DNA from: Verrucomicrobiales bacterium
Lineage (GTDB): Bacteria > Verrucomicrobiota > Verrucomicrobiia > Verrucomicrobiales > DEV007
DNA: 47,818 nucleotides
Reading direction: 5' to 3'
NCBI GenBank assembly: GCA_014239335.1
Contig: JAAZZC010000119.1
Coordinates: 1 to 47,818 of the forward strand
This document shows, piece by piece, positions 1-9,095 of the stretch. How positions within the stretch are numbered: the first letter of the stretch is position 1; each line of letters starts with the position of its first letter. The notes beneath the pieces were generated by a model, which worked only from the letters and a program-made list of their open reading frames with translations, was not told the DNA's origin and did no database searches. Position numbers and translations under genes: made by a program.

Positions 1-1
1 A

Positions 2-2647
2 TCGATATGGATATCCAGTTGGGGTAGACAATATGGAGCTCATTATGAAAATGGGGCACTTGCCAATGAAGGACGCATCTATAGAATTTGGCCAAAAACA
101 ATTAAGCCAATTAAAGAACAGCTCAAAAAAAGAGCCGAAAATATTCAAGATTGGTCATTCAAGGAATTGCTCGAAGACCTCGGCAGCCATTTACCTGCAT
201 GGAGGACTAACGCACAAGATGAACTTATCAGAAGAGGCAATCAATCCTTGGCTATTCTTGAAGAGACTATTGAAAAAAACAAACAAAACAAATCCTTAGA
301 GACATGGGCAACTTGGACAATTGGCAGGATCAAAACAAATCCTAATTTGCCAGAAACAACTCTAAATCAAAAAATCCAGTCGATTAGAATACAGGCACAC
401 AACAAAAAAATTAGGCCTGATTTCGATAAATACTTAAGCGACTCTAATGCGCGAGTAAGACATGAGGCCGTAATCGCAATACGCCAATGCAAAGAAACAA
501 AGTTTACTGCTCATTTAAAAAATCTAGCCGAAGAGGAAAAAGATAGAGTTGTATTCTATTCGGTATGGGGAGCCCTAATGGATTTATGTACCGTTGAGGA
601 ACTAAAACATCAAATCAACGAAAAATCGGCAGGTCTAAAACTCTCTGCTCTTCTGGCACTCTTAGAAAAGGACACCCTGCCTAGTAAATTAATTGAAAAA
701 CTCTGCTTAAATCTTTTCTTCACTGAGGAGCAAGACCCCAGAATCAGGAAAATTGCGATGCGTCGATCAAAAGGCAAAGCAGTATTTGAAAGTCGAGGGA
801 GACCATTAACAACTGAGGGATTACCTCCTACTAAATTTCACCCTACTACTATCAACCCTTTCTCAAATCTAAAGCCTTCAACAAAAAATAATTATTCTGT
901 AGATACGCTAGAAAACGGAAAGAAAATTTATACTGATAGAAATTATCTACTCAGAACAATTCCAGCACAGCTAAAAAATGATATCTTTATAAAAACGGCT
1001 TGTGCTGATGCAGAATACTCTAAGGACTTTCAACTGACTTTTAACCTAAAATATCCTAGCACATTATTTTTAATAGATGATTCAAGAGCTGAAGAATTAC
1101 CAGAATGGGCTAGGAGTGACTGGAAAAAAACAAACCTTATAATTAAAACTGATGATCCAAAAGAAATGAAGGTCTTTCAAAAAGATTTTCCTGCAGGCAT
1201 CGTAAAACTTGGCCCTAATAGAGAAGGTATTAATACGCGAAAAGGAAACTATTTGATTGCTGCTAAACCAAAGCTTTTAAGCAAAATAAATGAAATAACC
1301 ACTGTGAAATCAGTGATCGAATCATTGCCGTTTGCTGATGCAAGGAAAGGCGAAGACCTGTTCATGAGTATTTATGGAGCAAATTGTTCTTCATGCCATC
1401 AAGTATCAGGAAAGGGTAAAAACCATGCTCCAGATTTAAGTAATATTGGCGATAGGGCCGATCCTAAAATACTCGCCGAAGCAATACTCAATCCAAGCCA
1501 GAGCATTACCGAAGGGTTCGCTGCTCAAATGTTTAAACTAAAAAGTGGAATTATACATACTGGTATCGTTCTTGAGGAAACTGGACGCGCAATTAAACTT
1601 GCCATGACTGGAGGCATCGCAGTCAACATTCAAAGAGATGAAATAATTGAACGAAAAGGATTACCAATCTCCGCAATGCCTGCAAGCTTTGCTGAATTGC
1701 TTAATCCCAAACAAGTGGCTCATATCATTGCGTATCTATCTGATCAAAGGAAAACTGATAGCAAGAAGTCTAATGAATCTAGAAGTTTTAATTTTGAAAG
1801 AAACAATGCCAATAAACTCACTATTAATTTAGGAAAGCAACCAATAGCCACTTACTTGATTGATGATCCAATCTTAACTAGAAGAGGGTTAATAAATATT
1901 AAATCTCCGTCTGGAGTTCCAATCACCCGACCCTTTCCAGCTCCTAAAAATGAGGATCACTCCAATATGCATCCTGGAATATGGTTAGGTTATGGATGGA
2001 TTGATGGGAACGATTATTGGAGACTTAAATCCAAAGTGAAATTTGAAGGGTTCTTAAAAATGAACCCCACTTTAAATGAAAATACTGCATTTTTTTTAGC
2101 AAGGAATCGCTACTTAAATGAAAATTCAACAGAAACGATCTGCATTGAAGACAGTACTTATAGCTTTAGTCCTCATCCAAAGGGTATCCTCTTGGAAATT
2201 TCAGCTACCTATTTTAACGATGAAAGAGAATTTGTTTTCGGGGACCAGGAAGAAAGCGGGCTTGCTTTAAGAATGGCTAAACCTTTAACTGTTAAGTTTG
2301 GTAATGGAAGAATATTAAATGATACGGGTGATCTAAATGGCAAAGGAACATGGGGCAAGCCATTTAAATGGATTGATTATTCAGGAATCCACGATGGAAA
2401 AAGAATTGGCCTACTTCTTATACCAAGCAATAAGAATAAAAGAGAAAGCTGGGCTCACAGCAGAGACTATGGAGTTCTTGTTGCTAATCCTTTCCCCAAG
2501 CAACCTCAAGAGCGACGTGAGCCATACGTGAAAACATTAATTAAGAAAGGTGAGAAACTAAAAATGCAATACCGAGTACTTATTCACGAAAATCAAAAAG
2601 GGGAATTTGACCCAAAAAGAATTGCTGATCATCTATTGAATCAGTAA
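2..2647 (+). CDS. PVC-type haem-binding CxxCH protein with HEAT-like region and C-terminal PmoA-like (DUF6807) domain, 5' truncated
   Basis: The frame is open to the left edge of the window without a stop, so the true start lies outside. A TTG at 167 is only an internal codon. The first visible residues (…ENGALANEGRIYRIW) look like the end of a beta-propeller of the kind found in PVC dehydrogenase-like proteins. A helical, HEAT-like stretch follows (about 400-760). A single c-type haem site, CSSCH, lies at 1385-1399, followed by DLSNIGDRAD and ILNPSQSI, typical of the planctomycete/verrucomicrobial haem-binding domain. The last ~270 residues (PGIWLGYGWIDG, WIDYSG, SRDYGVLVANPF) match the PmoA-like family DUF6807. 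The protein is probably exported and works in extracytoplasmic electron transfer or sugar oxidation. The substrate is unknown. Domain calls are from motif recognition. Confidence 0.8.
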   Translation, partial: SIWISSWGRQYGAHYENGALANEGRIYRIWPKTIKPIKEQLKKRAENIQDWSFKELLEDLGSHLPAWRTNAQDELIRRGNQSLAILEETIEKNKQNKSLETWATWTIGRIKTNPNLPETTLNQKIQSIRIQAHNKKIRPDFDKYLSDSNARVRHEAVIAIRQCKETKFTAHLKNLAEEEKDRVVFYSVWGALMDLCTVEELKHQINEKSAGLKLSALLALLEKDTLPSKLIEKLCLNLFFTEEQDPRIRKIAMRRSKGKAVFESRGRPLTTEGLPPTKFHPTTINPFSNLKPSTKNNYSVDTLENGKKIYTDRNYLLRTIPAQLKNDIFIKTACADAEYSKDFQLTFNLKYPSTLFLIDDSRAEELPEWARSDWKKTNLIIKTDDPKEMKVFQKDFPAGIVKLGPNREGINTRKGNYLIAAKPKLLSKINEITTVKSVIESLPFADARKGEDLFMSIYGANCSSCHQVSGKGKNHAPDLSNIGDRADPKILAEAILNPSQSITEGFAAQMFKLKSGIIHTGIVLEETGRAIKLAMTGGIAVNIQRDEIIERKGLPISAMPASFAELLNPKQVAHIIAYLSDQRKTDSKKSNESRSFNFERNNANKLTINLGKQPIATYLIDDPILTRRGLINIKSPSGVPITRPFPAPKNEDHSNMHPGIWLGYGWIDGNDYWRLKSKVKFEGFLKMNPTLNENTAFFLARNRYLNENSTETICIEDSTYSFSPHPKGILLEISATYFNDEREFVFGDQEESGLALRMAKPLTVKFGNGRILNDTGDLNGKGTWGKPFKWIDYSGIHDGKRIGLLLIPSNKNKRESWAHSRDYGVLVANPFPKQPQERREPYVKTLIKKGEKLKMQYRVLIHENQKGEFDPKRIADHLLNQ

Positions 2648-2793
2648 GAGTTAATAGATTAGCCTAGGAAAATTAATTCTTAAAACTTTCGAATAAAGAG
2701 GACTTTATAAAAGAACAAACAGCTTAACTAACAACAATTAATTTGAGCTCAACTAATCACAACCAGTCCCACTCGGATAATGAGGATATAATA

Positions 2794-4005
2794 ATGCAAT
2801 CATTACGATTTATTATTATTCCCGTCATCATACTTGGTCTTGGATATCTCATATACAGTCAAATAAAACAACCAACCACCAAACCAAAAAAACCACCCGG
2901 AATTCGCAAAGCTCCTAAAACCAAAGTCATTGAGCTGCATGTCGAAAATTACACATCATCCATCGAATCCAATGGAATCATTAATGCTCACAATGAAGTC
3001 AATTTAACCTCTCAGGTACCCGGAAGAATCGTGAAAATACACCCTCAATTTGAAGACGGCGCCTTTTTCACAAAAGGAACAATCTTACTCGAATTGGAAG
3101 AGGCTGACTTTCTTACCTCAGTAGCAAGTGCCGAAGCGATGCTCGCTCAGGCATCAGCATCTCATGCACAAGAAAAAGCAAGATCAGAACAGGCCAGACT
3201 CAACTGGGAAGATCTGGGCTATGACGAAGAACCCAATGAATTAGTTCTTAGGCTCCCACAACTACGTGAGGCTGAAGCGCGGGTCAATTCCGCGTCAACT
3301 CAATTAGCACAAGCAGAACGTAACTTCAACAGGTCTAAAATAAAAGCACCCTTCGATGGAAGGGTAAGAAAAAGACTAGTCGGCGTGAGTCAGGCAGTTT
3401 CTGGCAGCACACCGTTAGGAAACATTTTTGCGGTGGATTACGCCGAAGTAAGGATCCCAATCAGCGCTAAAGAAATGCGTCATTTAAATTTACCTGAAAA
3501 CCCTGACGACCCATCAGTTGATATTACATTGTATGACGCATTAGACGAAAAAAATCAAACCATATGGCCCGCTAAAATAATAAGAACTGAAGGTACTTTA
3601 GACGAAAGCTCACTGGAACTTTTTGCAATTGCTAAAATCTCAGATCCTTTTGGACGCAATTCTACTCTGCCTCCATTGAGAATAGGACAACCCGTCAATG
3701 CTAAAATACCTGGAAAAATACTGGAAAAAGTCATTAAAATTCCTCGAGGTGCTGTGAGGCAGCTAAGGAGAATTTATATTATTGATAGAGAAAAACTAAC
3801 AATGCATGGAATATCAGTTGAACCCATAAGAGAGACTCAATCACATATTATTATTCAGGACGATTCAATAAAAGAAGGCACCCTACTTTCCACTACTCCC
3901 ATGCCCTGGATCCCAGACGGATCTAAGGTTGAGATCACCTTTGAGGAAACCCTTAAAGAATCAGATGATGCTGAGGACGGGAAAACTACATTAATCTCTC
4001 CTTAG
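2794..4005 (+). CDS. RND efflux periplasmic adaptor (HlyD/MFP family)
   Basis: This is the membrane-fusion subunit of a tripartite RND pump. The N-terminus has one hydrophobic anchor (RFIIIPVIILGLGYLIY). A lipoyl-like half (VNLTSQVPGRIVKIHP … KGTILLELEEADF), an alanine/glutamate-rich coiled-coil hairpin (SAEAMLAQASASHAQEKARS), the second lipoyl half (KIKAPFDGRVRKR) and beta-barrel domains follow. The frame can be extended to a TTG at 2743. I prefer the ATG at 2794 because GAGG at 2782-2785 is well spaced and the hydrophobic segment then follows directly. The pump gene begins 4 bases after this stop, so the two are co-transcribed. No outer-membrane TolC-like partner is in the window. The cargo cannot be told from sequence. 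Confidence 0.88.
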   Translation: MQSLRFIIIPVIILGLGYLIYSQIKQPTTKPKKPPGIRKAPKTKVIELHVENYTSSIESNGIINAHNEVNLTSQVPGRIVKIHPQFEDGAFFTKGTILLELEEADFLTSVASAEAMLAQASASHAQEKARSEQARLNWEDLGYDEEPNELVLRLPQLREAEARVNSASTQLAQAERNFNRSKIKAPFDGRVRKRLVGVSQAVSGSTPLGNIFAVDYAEVRIPISAKEMRHLNLPENPDDPSVDITLYDALDEKNQTIWPAKIIRTEGTLDESSLELFAIAKISDPFGRNSTLPPLRIGQPVNAKIPGKILEKVIKIPRGAVRQLRRIYIIDREKLTMHGISVEPIRETQSHIIIQDDSIKEGTLLSTTPMPWIPDGSKVEITFEETLKESDDAEDGKTTLISP

Positions 4006-4009
4006 CCAT

Positions 4010-7000
4010 ATGATCCGTTGGTTTACTAACAATGGCATTGCTGCCAATCTGTTAATGATAGGAATCCTTCTCGGGGGTATTTATACTGCTTTCAAGCTCC
4101 CTCTTGAAGTCATTCCATCAACGGATTGGCAAACTGTTTCCATGGAAGTTATATACCCAGGGGCTACTGCAAAGGATGTAGAAAAAGGTGTTCTTATTCC
4201 TGTAGAGGAAGCCTTGGAAGGTTTGAGCGGTATCAAAAAAATCAATTCCGATGGAGAACGCAATCGAGCAAAGTTTTATTTTCAGGCGGAAAAAGGAACT
4301 GACCTGATTGAACTCCGTGAAAATATTCGAGGCCGGATCGAACGGATTTCTTCTTTCCCCCAAGAGACCGAACCCCCCAGAATATACATACCCAACACTT
4401 CTAATTATTTTCCTGTAATAAGCATAGCGGTTACCGGTAATCTTCAAGAGCAAGATCTTCGGGAAATCACTCATCGGGTACGTGATGATCTACTTGAAAT
4501 TGAAGGAATCAGTCAGGCTAGGACTCAAGGAGACCGCGATTACGAAATTGCAATTGAAGCAAATATGTCAAAACTCGAATCATACAATGTCGGGTTCAGG
4601 GAATTATCCGATGCTATACGAAGGTCTTCAATCGATCTTCCTGCCGGCTCAATTAATAGTGAGAGCGGTAATCTCGTGGTTAGGACTCGAGGTCAGGCAT
4701 ACGTTAAAGAAGACTTTGAAAAAATTCCAATCCGCGCATCTAATGGCGCCAATGTTTTGCTGGGTGAAGTGGCAAAAATAAATGATGGCTTTGAAGAAAA
4801 TAATGTAATTACTGAATTTAATGGTAGGCCCGCGATGTTTGTCCAAGTGATGCGGACAGGAGATGAAAGCGCCATAGATATATCAAATAAAGTACAAGAA
4901 TACATCCAAGGATCCCCGAACAGATTCCCGGAGGGTATTTTCCTCTACACTTGGGACGATAAGTCATTATCAATGCGAGGGCGACTGGGAACTCTGACCA
5001 GCTCCTTATTGCAAGGATGTCTTTTGGTGTTTTTAGTTCTTAGTTTATTTCTTCGCCCTAAGTTAGCATTTTGGGTCGTCCTCGGCATCCCAATAAGCTT
5101 TGCTGGAGGCGTGATGCTAATGCCTGTAATGGGCATTACTGCAAATGTAATGAGTTTATTCGGATTCATTATAGTATTGGGCGTAGTTGTCGATGACGCA
5201 ATCGTTACAGGCGAAAACGTATACTCTAAACTTCAGGCCGGCATGAATCCCTTAGAGGCTTCGGTTCTTGGAACAAAGGAAGTCACTGTGCCTGTCACTT
5301 TTGGTATTCTTACCACAATCGTAGCCTTTGTACCCCTACTCTTCTTCGAAGGACGCTGGGGAAGTTTTGCAGGACAGATACCTCCAATAGTTGCTCCTGT
5401 GCTACTATTCTCTCTAGTTGAATCAAAGCTTATTCTTCCTGCACATTTAAAACATATTACCCCCCGTGGAAATAATTTAAGTGCGATTGGACGTTTCCAA
5501 AAAAGAATCGCCTCCAGTTTGGAAATTTTTGTTGAAAAGATATATGAACCTTCTCTTCAATTCGCAATAAGATGGAGATTCAGTGTAATAACAACCTTCG
5601 TAGCAATGGCTCTAATAATGGCAGGCCTCTGCACAAGTGGACGCCTCGGATTTTCATCATTCCCATCAGTTGAAAGCCTCAAAGTCACGGCTTCTCTTAA
5701 CTTACCAAACAACTTAAAAATTGATAAAACAAAAGAGCTAATTAATCAAATCAGTGCAGCGACTGAAAAACTAAAAGAAGAATTCATTGATCCAGGAACT
5801 GGCAAAAGCCTCATTAGAAATGTGGCTAAGGTCACTGGATCATATCGGTTAGGAGGGCGATATGATCACTCCAGAGGACAGGTCATTGCTGAAGTAATTC
5901 CTCCAAGCCAGCGCTCCGAGCCTGGACCTCGCAACAGTAAAATTGCAAGCAGATGGAAAGAAATTATTGGTGAAATTGAAGAAGCAGATAATTTTTCTAT
6001 TCGTGCGGAATTGACAGGCAGAAGAAGTAGTGATGACGACAAAGAGGCTGATCCTCTTGAATTGGAACTGAGAGGTCCCAACTCTGTAAAAAAGAATTAT
6101 ATCGCCCAAGAAATAAAAGAATTACTGGGTAAATTTGAAGGTATAAATAGCAGTTGGGCCCAAATTAATCGAGGCCAGGACGAACTCGAATTCACTTTAA
6201 AGTCTCGGGCAATTGAATTGGGCCTGACTCAACAATCATTGGCCCGACAAGTCCGACAATCTTTTTATGGTGAAGAAGCCCAAAGAATCATGCGAGGCAC
6301 TGATGAAATTAAAGTCATGGTCCGGCTCCCTCAAAAAGATCGCGAATCGTTACACACTCTTTCAAAAATAAAAATTCGCACTCCCAGTGGAACCGAAGTT
6401 CCCCTGTCAACCGTCGCTGAATTTAAACCTACAAAATCACCAACACACGTCGAACGTAATGACGGAGCCGAAGTGATCCGTATAGGTGCCGCTCCAGCTG
6501 ATGAAGAAGTTGATATAATTGGCATAGCACGAGAATTAACTCCCCAAATACAAGAAAAAGTAAATCAGGAAGAAGGTCTTTCCTTTCAATTCACAGGACA
6601 CGTTGCCGAACACGAAGAGTCTATAAAAAGAACTAAAATAGGAGCTATTGCCTTATGCTTTGCCTTGTTCACATTGTTAGCGATTCCCTTCAAATCAGTA
6701 ATGCAACCAATATATGTGTTACTAGCAATTCCCTTTGGCGTCATAGGTGCATTACTGGGGCATATGATTATGGGTATTAATATATCTTTCCTCTCTATTT
6801 TCGGAATGCTTGCTCTGGCAGGTGTGGTTGTGAATGATTCACTCGTCATGGTCGATTACATAAATAGAAGGCAAGCCGAAGGGCTTAGCCTTCGTGAAGC
6901 TTGCATGAAAGCAGGACCACGAAGATTCAGGCCCATATTGCTCACTTCACTGACAACTTTTGCTGGACTTGTGCCATTACTAATGGATCAATCACTTCAG

Positions 7001-7168
7001 GCTCAGTTTCTAATTCCGATGGCAGTCTCGCTTGGTTATGGAGTTCTTTTTGCCACCGCCATAACTCTTTACTTAATACCATGCTCCTTGATCTGCGCTG
7101 AAGACATTGGCAAGTTAATCAGATTCTATTACAGAAAAGTTTATCCCAAAACAAATAGCTCTTCTTGA
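4010..7168 (+). CDS. RND efflux transporter permease (AcrB/ACR_tran family)
   Basis: A 1052-residue inner-membrane proton-driven exporter of full family length. It has the typical two-fold layout: N-terminal TM1 (GIAANLLMIGILLGGIYTAF), a large periplasmic porter region with PGATAKDVEKGVLIPVEEAL, a TM2-6 block around residues 330-470, a second porter region, and TM8-12 (about 880-1040). The TM4 acidic pair is present in GVVVDDAIVTGENVY. The TM10 motif reads AGVVVNDSLVMVDYINRR, so the lysine used for proton relay in E. coli AcrB is not at that place. This form is seen in other RND branches. It follows its adaptor by 4 bases. Substrate unknown. Confidence 0.9.
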   Translation: MIRWFTNNGIAANLLMIGILLGGIYTAFKLPLEVIPSTDWQTVSMEVIYPGATAKDVEKGVLIPVEEALEGLSGIKKINSDGERNRAKFYFQAEKGTDLIELRENIRGRIERISSFPQETEPPRIYIPNTSNYFPVISIAVTGNLQEQDLREITHRVRDDLLEIEGISQARTQGDRDYEIAIEANMSKLESYNVGFRELSDAIRRSSIDLPAGSINSESGNLVVRTRGQAYVKEDFEKIPIRASNGANVLLGEVAKINDGFEENNVITEFNGRPAMFVQVMRTGDESAIDISNKVQEYIQGSPNRFPEGIFLYTWDDKSLSMRGRLGTLTSSLLQGCLLVFLVLSLFLRPKLAFWVVLGIPISFAGGVMLMPVMGITANVMSLFGFIIVLGVVVDDAIVTGENVYSKLQAGMNPLEASVLGTKEVTVPVTFGILTTIVAFVPLLFFEGRWGSFAGQIPPIVAPVLLFSLVESKLILPAHLKHITPRGNNLSAIGRFQKRIASSLEIFVEKIYEPSLQFAIRWRFSVITTFVAMALIMAGLCTSGRLGFSSFPSVESLKVTASLNLPNNLKIDKTKELINQISAATEKLKEEFIDPGTGKSLIRNVAKVTGSYRLGGRYDHSRGQVIAEVIPPSQRSEPGPRNSKIASRWKEIIGEIEEADNFSIRAELTGRRSSDDDKEADPLELELRGPNSVKKNYIAQEIKELLGKFEGINSSWAQINRGQDELEFTLKSRAIELGLTQQSLARQVRQSFYGEEAQRIMRGTDEIKVMVRLPQKDRESLHTLSKIKIRTPSGTEVPLSTVAEFKPTKSPTHVERNDGAEVIRIGAAPADEEVDIIGIARELTPQIQEKVNQEEGLSFQFTGHVAEHEESIKRTKIGAIALCFALFTLLAIPFKSVMQPIYVLLAIPFGVIGALLGHMIMGINISFLSIFGMLALAGVVVNDSLVMVDYINRRQAEGLSLREACMKAGPRRFRPILLTSLTTFAGLVPLLMDQSLQAQFLIPMAVSLGYGVLFATAITLYLIPCSLICAEDIGKLIRFYYRKVYPKTNSSS

Positions 7169-7215
7169 ATCTAAATTGCCTTTAGGAAATACAAATATTA
7201 ATACTCAGATCAAAC

Positions 7216-7710
7216 TTACCCTCGATAAAAATCTATCCATCTCAACTCAATTTGTCGAGCGTCCATTAGTTTGCTCTGCGGAAGCTCAACTTCAAAATAG
7301 CCTGGTATCTTTTTTGATCCTTTTAGCAAGTAACGCCCCTTCAAAGAATTTCCTTTAGAATCAAGCATCCTAATTTTCAATTCTTCTTCTGCCAAGATTT
7401 TTCCTTTAATTTTCGCAGTCAATCCTTCTAACCCTGATAAATAGAATCGAAGAAAAACTTTATCAGGCCATTTTTTATTTTTTGAAATTAGTGATCCTTT
7501 CCCAATACCAAACTGATCACGGACCTCAAAAACAACCGAATCGGTTTTCTCTATTATCTTTATTCCCCTTGTTTTTGCATGTGCCGCATCTTTTGGAAAT
7601 TTAACTTCAAATCCAGAAACATCCTCAGAATCACTAGCATGCGAAAAAAAAACAAATATTAGTAAACCATAAACACAAAATTCAAGAGACCTAACTATTC
7701 TAATTAACAT
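7216..7710 (-). CDS. Small secreted protein of unknown function
   Basis: This 164-residue product starts with a plausible signal peptide (hydrophobic FCVYGLLIFVFFSHA, cleavage likely near residue 26). The mature part is short, lysine-rich and predicted beta-rich (VVFEVRDQFGIGKG, PDKVFLRFYLSGLEG, GYFEVELPQ). I recognise no family. It converges on the RND pump gene (47 bases between stops) and diverges from dapL. No cysteines occur in the mature part and no lipobox is visible. It could be a periplasmic or surface beta-sandwich protein, but that is only inference from composition. Confidence 0.6.
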   Translation of the reverse strand: MLIRIVRSLEFCVYGLLIFVFFSHASDSEDVSGFEVKFPKDAAHAKTRGIKIIEKTDSVVFEVRDQFGIGKGSLISKNKKWPDKVFLRFYLSGLEGLTAKIKGKILAEEELKIRMLDSKGNSLKGRYLLKGSKKIPGYFEVELPQSKLMDARQIELRWIDFYRG

Positions 7711-7745
7711 TAATCTATCAGATCATATTTTACGATCGGGATTAA

Positions 7746-7774
7746 TTGTGTAAAACACTAAAAATCATTATAAT
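7746..7774 (+). promoter_or_regulatory. Candidate sigma70-type promoter for dapL
   Basis: TTGTGT at 7746-7751 and a consensus TATAAT at 7769-7774 are separated by exactly 17 bases. The predicted transcript would carry a leader of about 45 bases before the dapL ATG at 7828. The -35 hexamer overlaps a short inverted repeat, GTGT-AAA-ACAC (7748-7758), which could be an operator or chance. This is by eye only. Confidence 0.45.
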
Positions 7775-7827
7775 TTTACAGCACTCTACTTGACCTGCTC
7801 TGCTGATGAGATCAATATCTGCGATCC

Positions 7828-9063
7828 ATGGCTAAACTTAACAACAACTATCTTAAACTAAAGGCAGGTTATCTTTTCCCTGAAATTGGCAGAAGAGTCA
7901 AATCATTCTCTGATAGTAATCCAGAGAATTCTGACAATCTCATACGATGTGGAATTGGCGACGTTACCGAACCTTTACCATTAGCTGCACGCAATGCCAT
8001 GAAAAGCGCAGTCGACGAACTGGGAAATCATGACACATTCAGAGGTTACGGACCTGAACAAGGATATGATTTTTTACGTACTGCCATAGCTAATGGAGAT
8101 TATAGAGATAACGGAATTTCGGTAGAAGATGATGAGATATTCGTTTCTGATGGATCAAAATGCGACACTGGCAACATCTTAGATATATTCGGAAATGGTA
8201 ATAAGATAGCAATCACTGATCCCGTGTATCCGGTTTACGTAGACACCAACGTCATGGCTGGAAACACTGGCGAAGCTAATGAAAGCGGCGCGTATGAAGG
8301 AATTCATTACATGCCATGCAATGCAGAAAACGGCTTCGTTCCAGAAATCCCTCAAGAACGAGTTGATTTAATTTATCTTTGTTATCCGAATAACCCTACA
8401 GGAGCCACTGCGACAAGAGAGCAGCTCGAAAAATGGGTTAGCTATGCAAGAGAACACGGCGCAATCATACTCTATGATGCCGCCTATCAAGCATTTATTC
8501 AGGACCAATCAGTACCACGATCAATCTACGAAATTGATGGTGCACGAGAATGTGCGATTGAATTTAGATCCTTTTCCAAAAACGGAGGATTTACCGGTGT
8601 CCGATGTGCTTTTACCGTCGTTCCAAAAGAACTAATGGCCGAAGATGAAAATGGTGAAACCCGCTCACTTCATCCTTTATGGTCGAGGAGGCAGTCCACT
8701 AAGTTTAATAGTGTCAGCTATCCCGTTCAAAAGGCAGCAGAAGCTTTGTACTCAGATGACGGAAAGAACGAAGTAAAGAGTTTAATAAATCATTACATGG
8801 AGAATGCCGAGAAGCTTAGGTCAGCCTGCTCTGAAATTGGTCTTGATGTATATGGTGGAGAAAATGCCCCTTATGTATGGGTCGCTTGTCCTGACTCGAT
8901 AGACAGCTGGGGAATGTTCGATAAAATGCTCAATGAAGCCAAAGTCGTTATAACGCCTGGAGCAGGTTTCGGTGAAGCTGGTGAAGGGTTCTTTAGAATT
9001 TCGGCATTCAACTCTAAATCCAACGTTGATACCGTTTGCGAACGATTAAAGGCCACTCTTTAA
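7828..9063 (+). CDS. dapL: LL-diaminopimelate aminotransferase
   Basis: A PLP-dependent class I/II aminotransferase that converts tetrahydrodipicolinate and glutamate directly to LL-diaminopimelate. It therefore supplies lysine and peptidoglycan synthesis by the short route used by Chlamydiae, plants and many PVC bacteria. Its 411 residues match the family length. Visible motifs are the N-terminal [24 protein letters not shown] in the cofactor domain, and [12 protein letters not shown] with the Schiff-base lysine at about residue 251. The C-terminal [18 protein letters not shown] is also typical. The ATG fits the normal DapL N-terminus. It stands alone on the plus strand between minus-strand genes, with a promoter-like sequence 54-82 bases upstream. 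Confidence 0.95.
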   Translation: MAKLNNNYLKLKAGYLFPEIGRRVKSFSDSNPENSDNLIRCGIGDVTEPLPLAARNAMKSAVDELGNHDTFRGYGPEQGYDFLRTAIANGDYRDNGISVEDDEIFVSDGSKCDTGNILDIFGNGNKIAITDPVYPVYVDTNVMAGNTGEANESGAYEGIHYMPCNAENGFVPEIPQERVDLIYLCYPNNPTGATATREQLEKWVSYAREHGAIILYDAAYQAFIQDQSVPRSIYEIDGARECAIEFRSFSKNGGFTGVRCAFTVVPKELMAEDENGETRSLHPLWSRRQSTKFNSVSYPVQKAAEALYSDDGKNEVKSLINHYMENAEKLRSACSEIGLDVYGGENAPYVWVACPDSIDSWGMFDKMLNEAKVVITPGAGFGEAGEGFFRISAFNSKSNVDTVCERLKATL

Positions 9064-9064
9064 C

Positions 9065-9095
9065 CAGTTTCTTTTTATTGAATAAAAAGAAACTG
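9065..9095. terminator. Perfect inverted repeat between dapL and the convergent DUF1549/DUF1553 gene
   Basis: A 15-base arm (9065-9079) and its exact reverse complement (9081-9095) flank a single central base. A folded transcript would have a small AT loop and an A/U-rich stem. It begins 2 bases after the dapL stop and covers the last codons and stop of the gene coming from the other side. A bidirectional terminator is the simplest reading. There is no separate U-tract beyond the stem, so efficiency is uncertain. Confidence 0.5.

Noticed and set aside
33-299. Short plus-strand reading frame at the left edge
   Set aside because: It overlaps the open frame of the large haem-binding protein, which continues to the window edge with clear homology-like sequence.
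4118-4474. 118-codon minus-strand frame in the RND pump gene
   Set aside because: Antisense shadow of conserved porter-domain sequence.
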